In this document: in pieces, positions 54,059-63,200 of the stretch
Layout of the letters: each line of letters opens with the position of its first letter
How positions within the stretch are numbered: the first letter of the stretch is position 1
Assembly (NCBI GenBank): GCA_009780585.1
Contig: WQZS01000018.1
Coordinates: forward strand, 1-64,000
DNA length: 64,000 bases
Source: Defluviitaleaceae bacterium
GTDB taxonomy: Bacteria > Bacillota > Clostridia > Lachnospirales > WQUN01
Direction of reading: 5' to 3'
Notes under the pieces: generated by a model
What the model was told of the DNA's origin: nothing
Seen by the model: only the letters and a program-made list of their open reading frames with translations
Database searches by the model: none
Made by a program: the position numbers and the translations under genes

Positions 54059-55252
54059 TTATTCATCGAATAATTCCGGAAGGGTTACCGTTACCGGCGC
54101 GTTCGTTATTTGCTCAACAAACGCGTTAAGCACTTTTTCAATTGAGGTCTTTAAATCATGGCGTGCAGCGTCTTCTGTTGCCACCAATTGGATCGTCGTA
54201 TACACATCGTCCCCAATATATACGCTTGCGCTCCCCATCGTATCCCCTTGTTTAATGGGGGCTTTTTTATTTGCGGGCACGCACAGCTCAACGCGGATGG
54301 TTTCCTTTTCTTCTTTATTTAACGGCAGGCGTACGCCGCTTTCATATATATACCCTACCGAATCCGTACGCGACCGCGTGACGGGGATATCCCCCGCATC
54401 CCCTTGCGAAGTAAGGATCACTTCATATACATAATTGGCGAAGCCGTAATCGAGGATTTCCCTCGAGTCCTTATATTTTTGATTGCGTCCTTTGTTCCCC
54501 CATCCGCTGGCCAGCACGACGGAAATCAATTGCATGTCTTCCCCTTCTACCTTTCGTTTGGCCGCGCCCACGAAACAATGCCCCGCCTTGTTGGTATATC
54601 CGGTCTTTACGCCGTTGGCCCCGGGGTATTCGTGCAGGAATCGGTTGCGGTTGGTAAACGAGTATTCCCGTTTATCGCTGGAAAAACGCGTACTATGGGT
54701 ATTTGTCAAATCAATGAAGCCGGGGACACCCAGCGCGTATCGGGTAATCACCGCTAAATCGTAGGGCGTCGAATGGTGGTCATCCAAATCCAGCCCGCTC
54801 GCCGTTTTGAAAACGGTATCCTTCGCGCCGATTTCGCGCGCCCTTTCGGTCATGAAGGCGCAGAAATCCGCGACGCTCTCATGTAAATGTTCGGCGATGG
54901 CGACGGCGGCGTCGTTTGACGATTCCAGCATGAGGGCCAGCATCAAGTCACCGAGCTTTACTTTTTCACCCGTTGAAAGATTCATCTTCACCTTCGGCGC
55001 GGACGCGGCTTTCCTTGATACGGTGACTTCTTCATCGAACCGTCCGCTTTCAAGCGCGACGATGGCCGTCATGATTTTCGTGGTGGATGCCATCGCCAGG
55101 GGTTCGTGTTCCTTTTTCCCCCATAAAACGCGCCCCGTATCCGCGTCGATCAAGACCGCGCCGTAAGCATCCACTTCGGGTTTGGCGGCCTTTACCGTAA
55201 GGGCGGAAAACAAACACAGCAAAAGCGATGTTATCAGGTATACTTTTTTCAT
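54059..55252 (-). CDS. dacF: D-alanyl-D-alanine carboxypeptidase (DacF/PBP5 family)
   Basis: The ATG at 55252 with AAGGAA 7 bases upstream gives a proper signal peptide (about 1-22). The open frame extends to 55321 without support. The 397-aa protein has the catalytic triad motifs S56-T-T-K59, S111-S-N113 and K216-T-G218, plus a C-terminal PBP5-C-like beta domain (about 270-365). A weakly amphipathic C-terminus may attach it to the membrane. It trims pentapeptide stems in peptidoglycan. It lies convergent to ylbJ and divergent from parA. Confidence 0.94.
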   Translation of the reverse strand: MKKVYLITSLLLCLFSALTVKAAKPEVDAYGAVLIDADTGRVLWGKKEHEPLAMASTTKIMTAIVALESGRFDEEVTVSRKAASAPKVKMNLSTGEKVKLGDLMLALMLESSNDAAVAIAEHLHESVADFCAFMTERAREIGAKDTVFKTASGLDLDDHHSTPYDLAVITRYALGVPGFIDLTNTHSTRFSSDKREYSFTNRNRFLHEYPGANGVKTGYTNKAGHCFVGAAKRKVEGEDMQLISVVLASGWGNKGRNQKYKDSREILDYGFANYVYEVILTSQGDAGDIPVTRSRTDSVGYIYESGVRLPLNKEEKETIRVELCVPANKKAPIKQGDTMGSASVYIGDDVYTTIQLVATEDAARHDLKTSIEKVLNAFVEQITNAPVTVTLPELFDE

Positions 55253-55309
55253 CCGAAGGTTCCTTCCGTACTTTTGATTTAATGCCATAAATTTTATTGT
55301 GTGCCGTTT

Positions 55310-55338
55310 TTTACAAATCATACGAGCCGTTGTATAAT
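55310..55338 (+). promoter_or_regulatory. Sigma-A promoter of parAB
   Basis: TTTACA (55310-55315) and a perfect TATAAT (55333-55338) are separated by 17 bases. They lie 20 bases before the parA ATG, which has GGAGGTG in between. It is one of the clearest promoters in the window. Confidence 0.8.
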
Positions 55339-55358
55339 GTTACGGAGGTGTTACATAC

Positions 55359-56120
55359 ATGAGCAGAATCATCGCCATCGCCAACCAAAAAGGCGGCGTG
55401 GGCAAAACCACCACCAACGTGAATCTCTCAACCTGCTTGGCGCAAGCGGGTAAAAAGGTACTTGTCGCGGACATGGATCCGCAGGGCAATACCACAAGCG
55501 GCTTCGGCATCGACAAGAACCCTTTGCGCCACACGATCTATAACATCCTGTTGGGTGACGCGTTCCTGGAGCAAGTCAAAATACCCACGGTCGTTGACCG
55601 TTTGGATTTGATCCCCGCCAATATCCATCTAAGCGGCGCGGAGATTGAACTCGTCAGCCACCCCCGGCGGGAATTCTTACTGCGGGGTATTTTGGGCCAT
55701 ACACGTTACCTGTACGATTTTATCCTCATCGATTGCCCCCCCTCCCTCAACATGCTGACGCTCAACGCCCTGTGCGCCGCCGATACGGTACTCGTCCCCA
55801 TCCAATGCGAATATTACGCGCTGGAAGGATTAACCCAACTGATGCACACCATCAAATTGGTGCAAAAAAAGTTAAATCCCCGCCTTGCCATAGAAGGCGC
55901 GGTCTTCACCATGTACGACGCCCGCACGAACCTGAGCGCGCAAGTCGTGGACGAAGTGAAGAAGCACCTTTCCGAGCATATCTACGCCACAATCATCCCC
56001 CGCAACGTACGCCTGTCAGAAGCGCCGAGCCACGGCCTGCCCATCACCCTCTACGACCCCGGCTCAAAAGGCGCGGAAGCGTACGTCCAACTGGCACAGG
56101 AAGTCATTAATAAAGGATAG
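55359..56120 (+). CDS. parA: Chromosome partitioning ATPase ParA/Soj
   Basis: The 253-aa ATPase has the deviant Walker A NQKGGVGKTTTN (8-19), DMDPQGNTTSG (switch I area) and the Walker B-like FILIDCPPSLN. With ParB it moves and orients replication origins. It is followed by parB after 19 bases. The chromosomal soj-spo0J type (short, no N-terminal HTH) is indicated rather than a plasmid ParA. Confidence 0.95.
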   Translation: MSRIIAIANQKGGVGKTTTNVNLSTCLAQAGKKVLVADMDPQGNTTSGFGIDKNPLRHTIYNILLGDAFLEQVKIPTVVDRLDLIPANIHLSGAEIELVSHPRREFLLRGILGHTRYLYDFILIDCPPSLNMLTLNALCAADTVLVPIQCEYYALEGLTQLMHTIKLVQKKLNPRLAIEGAVFTMYDARTNLSAQVVDEVKKHLSEHIYATIIPRNVRLSEAPSHGLPITLYDPGSKGAEAYVQLAQEVINKG

Positions 56121-56139
56121 AAACCGGAGGATTCCTATA

Positions 56140-57021
56140 ATGAAAAAAGGATTGGGCAGAGGCCTCGACGCCTTGTTGGATAACCCGAACGTAGAAACGA
56201 CCGAAACCCCGAGCGCATCCCCCTCGGGCACGTCCATGGTTGACATCCGCTTGATCGAACCAAACGATAAACAGCCCCGCCAGCATTTCGACGAAGCCGC
56301 GCTGGAAGAATTGGCCGCCTCCATGCAAACCTTCGGCGTCATCCAGCCTTTATTGGTAAAGGAATCCGGGGGTTACTATACAATCATCGCGGGGGAACGC
56401 CGCTACCGCGCCGCTCGCATGGCCCAACTGACGGAGGTCCCCGTCGTCATCAAGGAATATACCGCGATGGATGAACTCCAAGTCGCCCTCATCGAAAATA
56501 TCCAGCGCCAGGACCTTACCCCCATCGAGGAAGCGCAATGCTACGCCCGCCTGATGGATGAATATTTCTTCAGCGCCGAGGACATCGCGCGGCAAATCGG
56601 TAAAAACAAACACGCCGTTATCGGCGCGATGCAACTGTTAAAGCTCTCCCCCGCCGCACAGGAATATGCCGTTACCGGCGAGTTGACCGCCAGCCACGCA
56701 AAGGTACTCCTTTCGGTCGAGGACCCCAAATTGCAAGCCAAGCTGGCGAAGAAAATACTGGAAGAAGGGTTGAGCGTACGCGGCACCGAAAACGCCGTTG
56801 CCGCCGCGCTCCGTGAAGCGGAGAATGAAGCGGAAAACGAAACGGATTTAATATCCGAAGCCGTCTTGCAAGCCTACCGCACGGCCGAAATTGATTTAAA
56901 GCACGCCCTCGGCGCCAAAGTGAGCATCCGGCCAGGCAAAAAAAAGGGCCGGATCGAAATCGAATACTATTCGCCCAACGAATTGGAAAGGCTGTTGCAA
57001 TTGTTAAGGGGAATCCAATAA
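56140..57021 (+). CDS. parB: Chromosome partitioning protein ParB/Spo0J
   Basis: The 293-aa protein has the N-terminal peptide KKGLGRGLDALL (contact with ParA). The CTP-binding nuclease-like domain has DIRLIEPNDKQPR, GVIQPLLVK and IIAGERRYRAAR. The HTH region (about 140-205) has DIARQIGKNKHAVIGAMQLLK, and a C-terminal dimer domain follows. It binds parS sites near the origin, which suggests this window is not far from oriC. I did not find a confident TGTTNCACGTGAAACA-type parS site here. Confidence 0.95.
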   Translation: MKKGLGRGLDALLDNPNVETTETPSASPSGTSMVDIRLIEPNDKQPRQHFDEAALEELAASMQTFGVIQPLLVKESGGYYTIIAGERRYRAARMAQLTEVPVVIKEYTAMDELQVALIENIQRQDLTPIEEAQCYARLMDEYFFSAEDIARQIGKNKHAVIGAMQLLKLSPAAQEYAVTGELTASHAKVLLSVEDPKLQAKLAKKILEEGLSVRGTENAVAAALREAENEAENETDLISEAVLQAYRTAEIDLKHALGAKVSIRPGKKKGRIEIEYYSPNELERLLQLLRGIQ

Positions 57022-57029
57022 ACCTAAAC

Positions 57030-57094
57030 CATTACCCCAAATCGTCCGAATACATTACCGAAGACATTTTTATCTTTCAACGATTGGGGTAATG
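57030..57094 (+). promoter_or_regulatory. Hairpin that could hide the ribosome-binding site of the FliK-like gene
   Basis: CATTACCCCAAATCGT (57030-57045) pairs with ACGATTGGGGTAATG (57080-57094), with one bulged A and a 34-base loop. The right arm contains the only Shine-Dalgarno-like bases (GGGG) and ends one base before the ATG. Folding would block translation, and the arm-to-arm match is too long to be casual. There is no T-tract after it, so it is not a normal parB terminator. Confidence 0.6.
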
Positions 57095-57095
57095 T

Positions 57096-60041
57096 ATGAA
57101 CCCTTTGAATATCACCGTAAACCGTGAAACAACATTTACGGTACATAACCGGCACATGCGGACTCCGACGGTATGGCAGCACGGCCAAACCATTTCCGCT
57201 GTGCTGGAAGGCATCGATAACGGCACAGCTTCCTTACGCGCGGAGGGGGATGTGCTTTTTTACGCCGACGCGTCGGCGATCAAAGGCAATGTCGGCGATC
57301 AATTGACTTTTACCGTGCGTCGTACGCGGCAGGGATATGAATTAACGCAGCTCACCGAACGCAACCCATCCGCCGCACCCCCGCACCGCGGACGTGCCAC
57401 TTCGATGGACGCCATCAAGGAATTTACGCAAACGATAGACAGCATCAAGGAAAATAACGAGCTCCGTTCCGAATTCCAACAAGAGCAAAACCTAAAGGTA
57501 GCCCGAGCCATCGCGGCGATACGCCGTTCGCAAGGGTTTATGGCCGCCGCGGGCGGGAAAAGCGCGGCCGCAGCCATCGTGGAAAGCGGCTTGGACTTAT
57601 CCAAAGTCAGCTTCGCCGCGCTGGACAGGATCATGCACCACGTCGAACGTCGCCCCACGCAAATCACGCCCGAGGATGAAAAGTTCCTCGCGCGTAACAA
57701 CGGCAACACCATGGTAAAGAGCTTGCATAGGCACGGTTTACCCGTTTCCGAGCGTAATATTTCCCATATGGAACGCGCGTGGGACCGTTTACCCGACAAA
57801 ATGCCCGATCCCGTTATCACGCACCTCATAACCGACGAAAATGAACTTACGTTGGATAATATATATAAGAAGAATTACACCGCATCGGAAGAAGTAACGA
57901 ACAACCCACCCCCCAACCCAACCCAATGGAACATCCATCAAGCCGCTGTCGAAAGGTTATTGGAGCAAGAGGAAATCCCCCGCACGCGTGAAACCCTACA
58001 TGCCGCGCGGTTCCTTTTTATACGGGATTTGCCTATCACGAAGGTGAATATCGAACGGATACTGTTCCTGCAAGCGCTCCCCGACTCCGTTAAAACCGAA
58101 GACTTCCCCGAGGCTTTCTTCGACCGCGCGGCAGCGTTTATCGTACAAGACAGGCCGTTGGGTACGTTGTCCCTGCCGGAAATCGTACGCCTGGCCGAAA
58201 CGCAATTAAAAATGGCTGTCCAAGCGGCGGCGCGGCACCAAAGCCTCGGCATCGACACCGACGCGATGCGGGATAACCTGCGCCAATTAACGCAACGGGA
58301 AGCGGAGACCTATCTGAAGATGGCAAGCGTAAAAATGGGAAATCCTTCCTCGATAATAATATCAAACCTTTTTGAAGCTAATGAAGCCAACCCTTCGAAA
58401 AATTCCGCGCCCCAACTGATCAGCGTTTTTTCAGCCCTCGCCAACCTCCACCCCCTCACCGCAAACGTCCACGCGAACATCCTACACGGGCAAACGCCCT
58501 TCACGATTGACGGCGTACATGAATCCGTCCTCGCCGCGCGCGCAAACGAAGGCTATGAGCAAAACGCGACCGTCCCGCTCGCACGTTACGGCGACTCCTT
58601 CGCGCAAGTCAAAACGCAGTTTGCGCCCTTGCTCGAAGACATGGGTATCACACCGACCTCGGAAAGCGTTAAGGCCGCGTTTATTTTAAGTAAGAATAAA
58701 ATGGACGTTACAATCGAAAACCTCCACGCCGTCAAGGAAATCGACGCTAAGATCACCGCCATCACCAACAAACTGCACCCCCTTATCGCCGCGAAGATGA
58801 TCACAGAAGGGCTTAACCCGCTTAACATGCACGCCGACCAATTGTTGGCCTACATCCGTCAATTCAACCACGACATGGGCGAAAGCGGCACGGAAAAAAT
58901 CGCCCGTTACATACGCGATATGGACGAAAGCCAATCCATCGACGGCGATACGCGCAAATCGATGATCGCCGTCTACCGTATGCTGCACGTCATCCAAAAG
59001 GACGGCGCCGCCGCGTTGGGCCTTGCCGCGCAGCTCAATACGCCCATCACCCTGGGTGGCCTGTTTGACCTGGCGCAAAACCGAAGCAACCGCAAACGCG
59101 TGGACATTACCGTGGACGACGCGCTCGGGGAGTTGGAACGCATCGTCCGCCCCGAAGGAAATATCCGCGCCGCGATCGAAAGCGGTGTTTCGCGTCATAC
59201 GCTTACCCACACGGATATCATCGCCGATACCTTCACCGACATCGCCGCCCCCACCGCGCTGGAAAAATTAATCCAAGCCGCCAACGGCATGGAACAAGCC
59301 CTCGAAGACTTGGCCGCCGCGGAAAAGCCCCCTACCCCATCCAACCCCGCCGCCGTACTCGAACAAATCCAAGCCTTCGTATCCGCCAACCCCGAAACGA
59401 TCCACAAACTCCAAAGCCGTAACATTTCCGCCCGCCCGGGGTATATAAAAGCGGCGGACGAGTTAGCTATTGGGGGATCGGGGGAGAGCGTTACTCTTAC
59501 GGATCGTACGGGATCGGCAGAAAGCTCCGTTTTTGCCTTGGAAAACCTACTGGACGGCATTTTGACAAACGAAGACATAAACGACGATTTATTAGATGCC
59601 ATCCCTGCTTCCGACCTTCAACCTTTACAAGCAGGCCAATCCCCCGGGCAAATCCTCGCGCAAATACGCGCCGCGCTCGGGGAAGAACACATTGATCCCA
59701 TACAATCCTTGATCGCCGTCACCCACGGCCTTAACGGCGACGCGCGGGAAGGTTTCTCCCTCCCCGTACGCATCAACGGGCGTATTTCACACTTGCAAAT
59801 GTATGTACTCAACGACCGCGCCCTTACCGAGGACGGCGCGCGTGTATTCCTATCGATCGATACCGCACGACTGGGTACGGTATCGGCGTACTTTACCGTA
59901 AGCGAAAACGGCTTGGACGCCACCGTCTCCGCGCAGTCCCCCGCCGCGCTCGAAGCCTTGGAATCACAAAAAGATATTTTAATAACCCTTGCACAGCAAT
60001 CCGGTATTGATATAAACAGCGTGAAGTTCATCCATGAATAA
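57096..60041 (+). CDS. Large FliK-like / DUF6240-like flagellar-locus protein
   Basis: The 981-aa protein has no signal peptide. The N-terminal ~80 residues are beta-rich (WQHGQTISAVLEGIDNGTAS...). A very long, mostly helical middle follows (about 100-760), with Gln/Asn/Ala-rich helices. The last ~110 residues (about 870-981) resemble the FliK hook-length-control C-terminal domain: FSLPVRINGRISHLQMYVLN, RVFLSIDTARLGTVSAYFTV, LESQKDILITLAQQSGID. Proteins with a long helical body and this end occur in clostridial flagellar loci, some classed as DUF6240. A role in flagellar export or hook/filament length is inferred from the domain and the flagellin next door. The assignment is moderate. Confidence 0.6.
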   Translation: MNPLNITVNRETTFTVHNRHMRTPTVWQHGQTISAVLEGIDNGTASLRAEGDVLFYADASAIKGNVGDQLTFTVRRTRQGYELTQLTERNPSAAPPHRGRATSMDAIKEFTQTIDSIKENNELRSEFQQEQNLKVARAIAAIRRSQGFMAAAGGKSAAAAIVESGLDLSKVSFAALDRIMHHVERRPTQITPEDEKFLARNNGNTMVKSLHRHGLPVSERNISHMERAWDRLPDKMPDPVITHLITDENELTLDNIYKKNYTASEEVTNNPPPNPTQWNIHQAAVERLLEQEEIPRTRETLHAARFLFIRDLPITKVNIERILFLQALPDSVKTEDFPEAFFDRAAAFIVQDRPLGTLSLPEIVRLAETQLKMAVQAAARHQSLGIDTDAMRDNLRQLTQREAETYLKMASVKMGNPSSIIISNLFEANEANPSKNSAPQLISVFSALANLHPLTANVHANILHGQTPFTIDGVHESVLAARANEGYEQNATVPLARYGDSFAQVKTQFAPLLEDMGITPTSESVKAAFILSKNKMDVTIENLHAVKEIDAKITAITNKLHPLIAAKMITEGLNPLNMHADQLLAYIRQFNHDMGESGTEKIARYIRDMDESQSIDGDTRKSMIAVYRMLHVIQKDGAAALGLAAQLNTPITLGGLFDLAQNRSNRKRVDITVDDALGELERIVRPEGNIRAAIESGVSRHTLTHTDIIADTFTDIAAPTALEKLIQAANGMEQALEDLAAAEKPPTPSNPAAVLEQIQAFVSANPETIHKLQSRNISARPGYIKAADELAIGGSGESVTLTDRTGSAESSVFALENLLDGILTNEDINDDLLDAIPASDLQPLQAGQSPGQILAQIRAALGEEHIDPIQSLIAVTHGLNGDAREGFSLPVRINGRISHLQMYVLNDRALTEDGARVFLSIDTARLGTVSAYFTVSENGLDATVSAQSPAALEALESQKDILITLAQQSGIDINSVKFIHE

Positions 60042-60213
60042 GACATCGAATTTTTACGCGGCGGTAGCCGCTTTAACGCAGTTTATAGAACAAGCAGACA
60101 AGTTCGGAACCCGAAATCCGGAATCCGGAACAGCCTTTGGCTTTAATTCCGGACTCCAAATTCCGAATTCCGAACTCATAAAGGAGGAATCTCCCCATGG
60201 TAGTCAGCCATAA
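60034..60213 (+). CDS. Doubtful 59-aa small ORF spanning the gap before flagellin
   Basis: An ATG at 60034 lies within the last two codons of the FliK-like gene (CATGAATAA). The frame runs 59 codons, ending 17 bases inside flagellin. The N-terminal part NKTSNFYAAVAALTQFIEQ is a plausible amphipathic helix, but the rest is encoded by an inverted repeat. There is no good ribosome-binding site. It could be a coupled leader peptide or chance. Confidence 0.25.
   Translation: MNKTSNFYAAVAALTQFIEQADKFGTRNPESGTAFGFNSGLQIPNSELIKEESPHGSQP
60102..60175. repeat. Long imperfect inverted repeat with nested hairpin before the flagellin gene
   Basis: Two 29-base arms (60102-60130 beginning GTTCGGAA, and 60147-60175 ending TTCCGAAC) are complementary at 23 of 29 positions. 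The 16-base loop forms its own AGCC/GGCT stem. All six mismatches are C/A on the plus strand, so on the minus-strand RNA every one becomes a G-U wobble pair. The arms are built from short TTCCGGA/TTCCGAA units. It ends about 20 bases before the flagellin ATG and so lies in its mRNA leader. Confidence 0.75.
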
Positions 60214-63200
60214 TATCCCCGCTCTTAAAACCCATTTGAGTATGCGCCGCTCGGACCGCAGCCTCGCCGCCGCCATGCAACGTTTGTCCACGGGCTTCCG
60301 CATCAATTCCGCCAAGGATGACGCCGCCGGCCTTGCCATCGCCAATAAGCTCAGCTTCCAGGTAAACGGCCTTAACCGCGCCAGCGACAATGCCACGCAC
60401 GGCATTTCCCTCGTGCAAACCGCCGAAGGCGCGCTCAACGAAATGCACAACATGCTGCAGCGTATGCGCGAATTGGCCGTGCAATCAGCCAACGACACCA
60501 ATGTGGCGGAGGACAGGGCCCTGCTGGCGAGGGAAATCGAACAACTCGTAAGCGAAATCCATTTAATCGCCAACCGTACGGAGTTTAACCGTATGCGCAT
60601 CCTTAACGGCGAAGCCGACCGGGTTACCGCGGTAACGAAATCCCCCAATCCCCCCGCGTTTATCCCCAACCCGCCCGCGGGTCAACCCGGGCATGTTATC
60701 GCCGAGCCGCCGATCTATATTATTGTCCCGAATCCTCCCGCCGGAACCGCCGGTCATGATCCGGGTATCCCCGAATTTATTTTAGTTAACAATGCGGACT
60801 TGAATCCCTCGGACCCTTCCCCGCCTGCATGGGGTCCTCCGTACAGCGATTACCATGTTGCCGCCGGGGCGCCGCCGTTTTATATCACAAACCCACCCGA
60901 TTGCGAGCCGGGGCATGTACCGGGCACGCCGCCGCCGTATATCGTTACTTCTTGGGATGAAATCCCCAACCCCCCTGTGGGCGCGCCGTGGCATGACAAT
61001 ACTGTAGCCGTAGGCGTTATGATACCCAATCCGCCGTTCGGTGACCCGGGGCATAGGATGTCCATAGTAAGACCCAACCCCCCCGAGGGCAGTCCCGGCC
61101 ACGACCCCGGCCACCCGCCTATTATTCCCAACCCTCCGCCCGGTGAACCCGGGCATGTACCCGGTACTGCTGTCCCACCCACCCAGGTATGGATACCCAA
61201 TCCATCTCTTCCAAGCGCGCGTCACAACCCCGGTACGCCCCCCGTGTATATCGTTATCCCTAATCCGCCGCCTTTTATAGGCGACCCACCCGTAGCCAAC
61301 CCCGACCATGTACTCGCGGCGGCACCCACGACGATTGTTATCCCTAATCCGGGTGTTGGCGAGCCCGGGCATGACCCCGGACCCCCGCCACCCGAAACAA
61401 TCTTCAACCCGCCTTCCGGTAGTCCCGGTCATGTACCCGGTACCGCCGCTCCCGCAACGATACCCAACCCGCCGCCCGGCCAACCCGGGCATGTACCCGG
61501 CACAGCCCCCCCCGCGATGGTAGCCAACCCTCCGGCGGGTACGGACGGTCACGTACCCGGCATACCACCCGCGACAATACCCAACCCCCCAGCAGGTTTC
61601 CCAGGAAACGGGCATGTACCCGGCACGATACCCCCAATGATTACAATAACCAACCCGCCGCCGACTGACCTCGTATTGGGTCATTTGCACGTACCCGGCC
61701 CCGCGCCCCCGACAATCACGATACCCAACCCGCCGGTAGGGCAACCCGGACATGTACCCGCACCGCCGCCGCCAACGCAAATCGGGATGGCAAACCCCCT
61801 ACCTACGGACGTCCCGTTAGGTGTTTTCCATCAACCGGCAAGTCCCCCTTTAATGATTCCCAATCCACCGCCCGGACACCCCCTGCATGACCCCACATTG
61901 GGTAACCCGCCTGCATTTATTCCGAATCCCCCTGCGGCAGGTTATCCCTTGAACGGGCATGTTCCTGTGCCTGTGTTTATTGTTTGCTGGGAAGAATGGA
62001 CTGTACCTCCGCAAATCCCCAACCCGGCACCGGGTGAACCGGGGCATGTGCCGAGTTTAGGGCCGGGGTTACCCCCCTTCGTCGGTGATTTAATACCCAA
62101 TCCTCTTCCCGGAGAACCGGGTCATGTCACCATACCCATACCGACCCTTATTGCCAATCCTCTTCCACCCGACCCCAGGCACGTACCTATGCCTACACAA
62201 ATACCTAATCCGCCACCCGGTCAACCGGGACATGTTCCCGCCGACAATACATGGATACCCAATCCGCCGCCCGGTGACCCCGGTCATGTACCCGCTCCCG
62301 CAGGTCCCCCCGATTATATTTGGGTTACAAACGACCACCCCAACTTCGCCCTTTTGCTCACCTTCCTGCACCCCCCCGTTATGATTACGATAAATAATCC
62401 GCCATTGAACCACCCCACCCTTGGTCACTTGCACGTACCCGGTACACCCGAAACCACGATAACAATCCCCAACCCGGCTCCCGGTCAACCCGGTCACGTA
62501 CCCGCCACGCCGCCCGCAATGGTAACCAATCCGGCGATAGGACAGCCCGGTCACATACCCGGAACGCCACCCCCTACCAGACCTAATTTTATGCCGGGTC
62601 ACCCTTTGCACGTACCCGGTACGCCACCCCCCGTTACGATACCCAACCCCGGACTCGGCTTACCCGGTCATGTACCCGCGATACCGCCGCCCACCCATAT
62701 CCCCAACCCGCCGCCACCCAATCTTTTGCACGCTCCCGGCGGACCGCCCCCCCTCACCCTCACCATACCCAACCCCCCACCCCCGCATTTCAGCCATTAC
62801 TACATTCCCTCGCTCGTATATCCGCCGCCGACCATTCCCAACCCGCCGTACGGTCAGCCGGGACATGTACCCGGCGCGGAAGCTGTACCCGCCAGGGGTA
62901 TCGCAACATTGTTGTATATGTCCGAGCAAGTACAGCCGGGTTCCATGCCGATAACGGTGCAAAGCCTGGGTAAACCCGCAATCCTCTCCATTGCCGGAGG
63001 GCTTACATGGATAGCCCCGGAGGACGGCTCTTTTACGCTCAACGGGAATGTATTTAATGTAAAAACGGGTGACAACCTGTTGGTCAAGCTCAACGAAGCC
63101 ATGGAATATGCCGGTATGGAAATGTTCCACAATTCCCAAACCGGGCAATACCACATGGTTACTAAAATGGCGGGGAGGAGCCAGGAAATCAACCTAAGCG

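Noticed and set aside
57022..57060. Sigma-28 promoter before the FliK-like gene
   Set aside because: TAAA near 57025 and CCGAATAC near 57046 have a spacer of about 17 instead of 15, and the -10 does not match GCCGATAA.
55253..57100. parS centromere site next to parAB
   Set aside because: I could not find a sequence close enough to the TGTTNCACGTGAAACA-type consensus by eye. A motif scan would decide.
60042..60196. Sigma-28 promoter for flagellin
   Set aside because: No TAAA-N15-GCCGATAA-like pair was found in the leader. The gene may be read from upstream or use a diverged site.
60782..61780. 332-codon open frame on the minus strand inside flagellin
   Set aside because: It is the antisense shadow of the Pro/Gly-rich repeat, giving only Arg/Gly/Tyr-rich sequence with no ribosome-binding site.
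60644..62880. CRISPR-like or satellite-like repeat array
   Set aside because: Units are not identical, vary in length and stay in one open frame inside flagellin, with no spacers. It is a protein repeat, not CRISPR.
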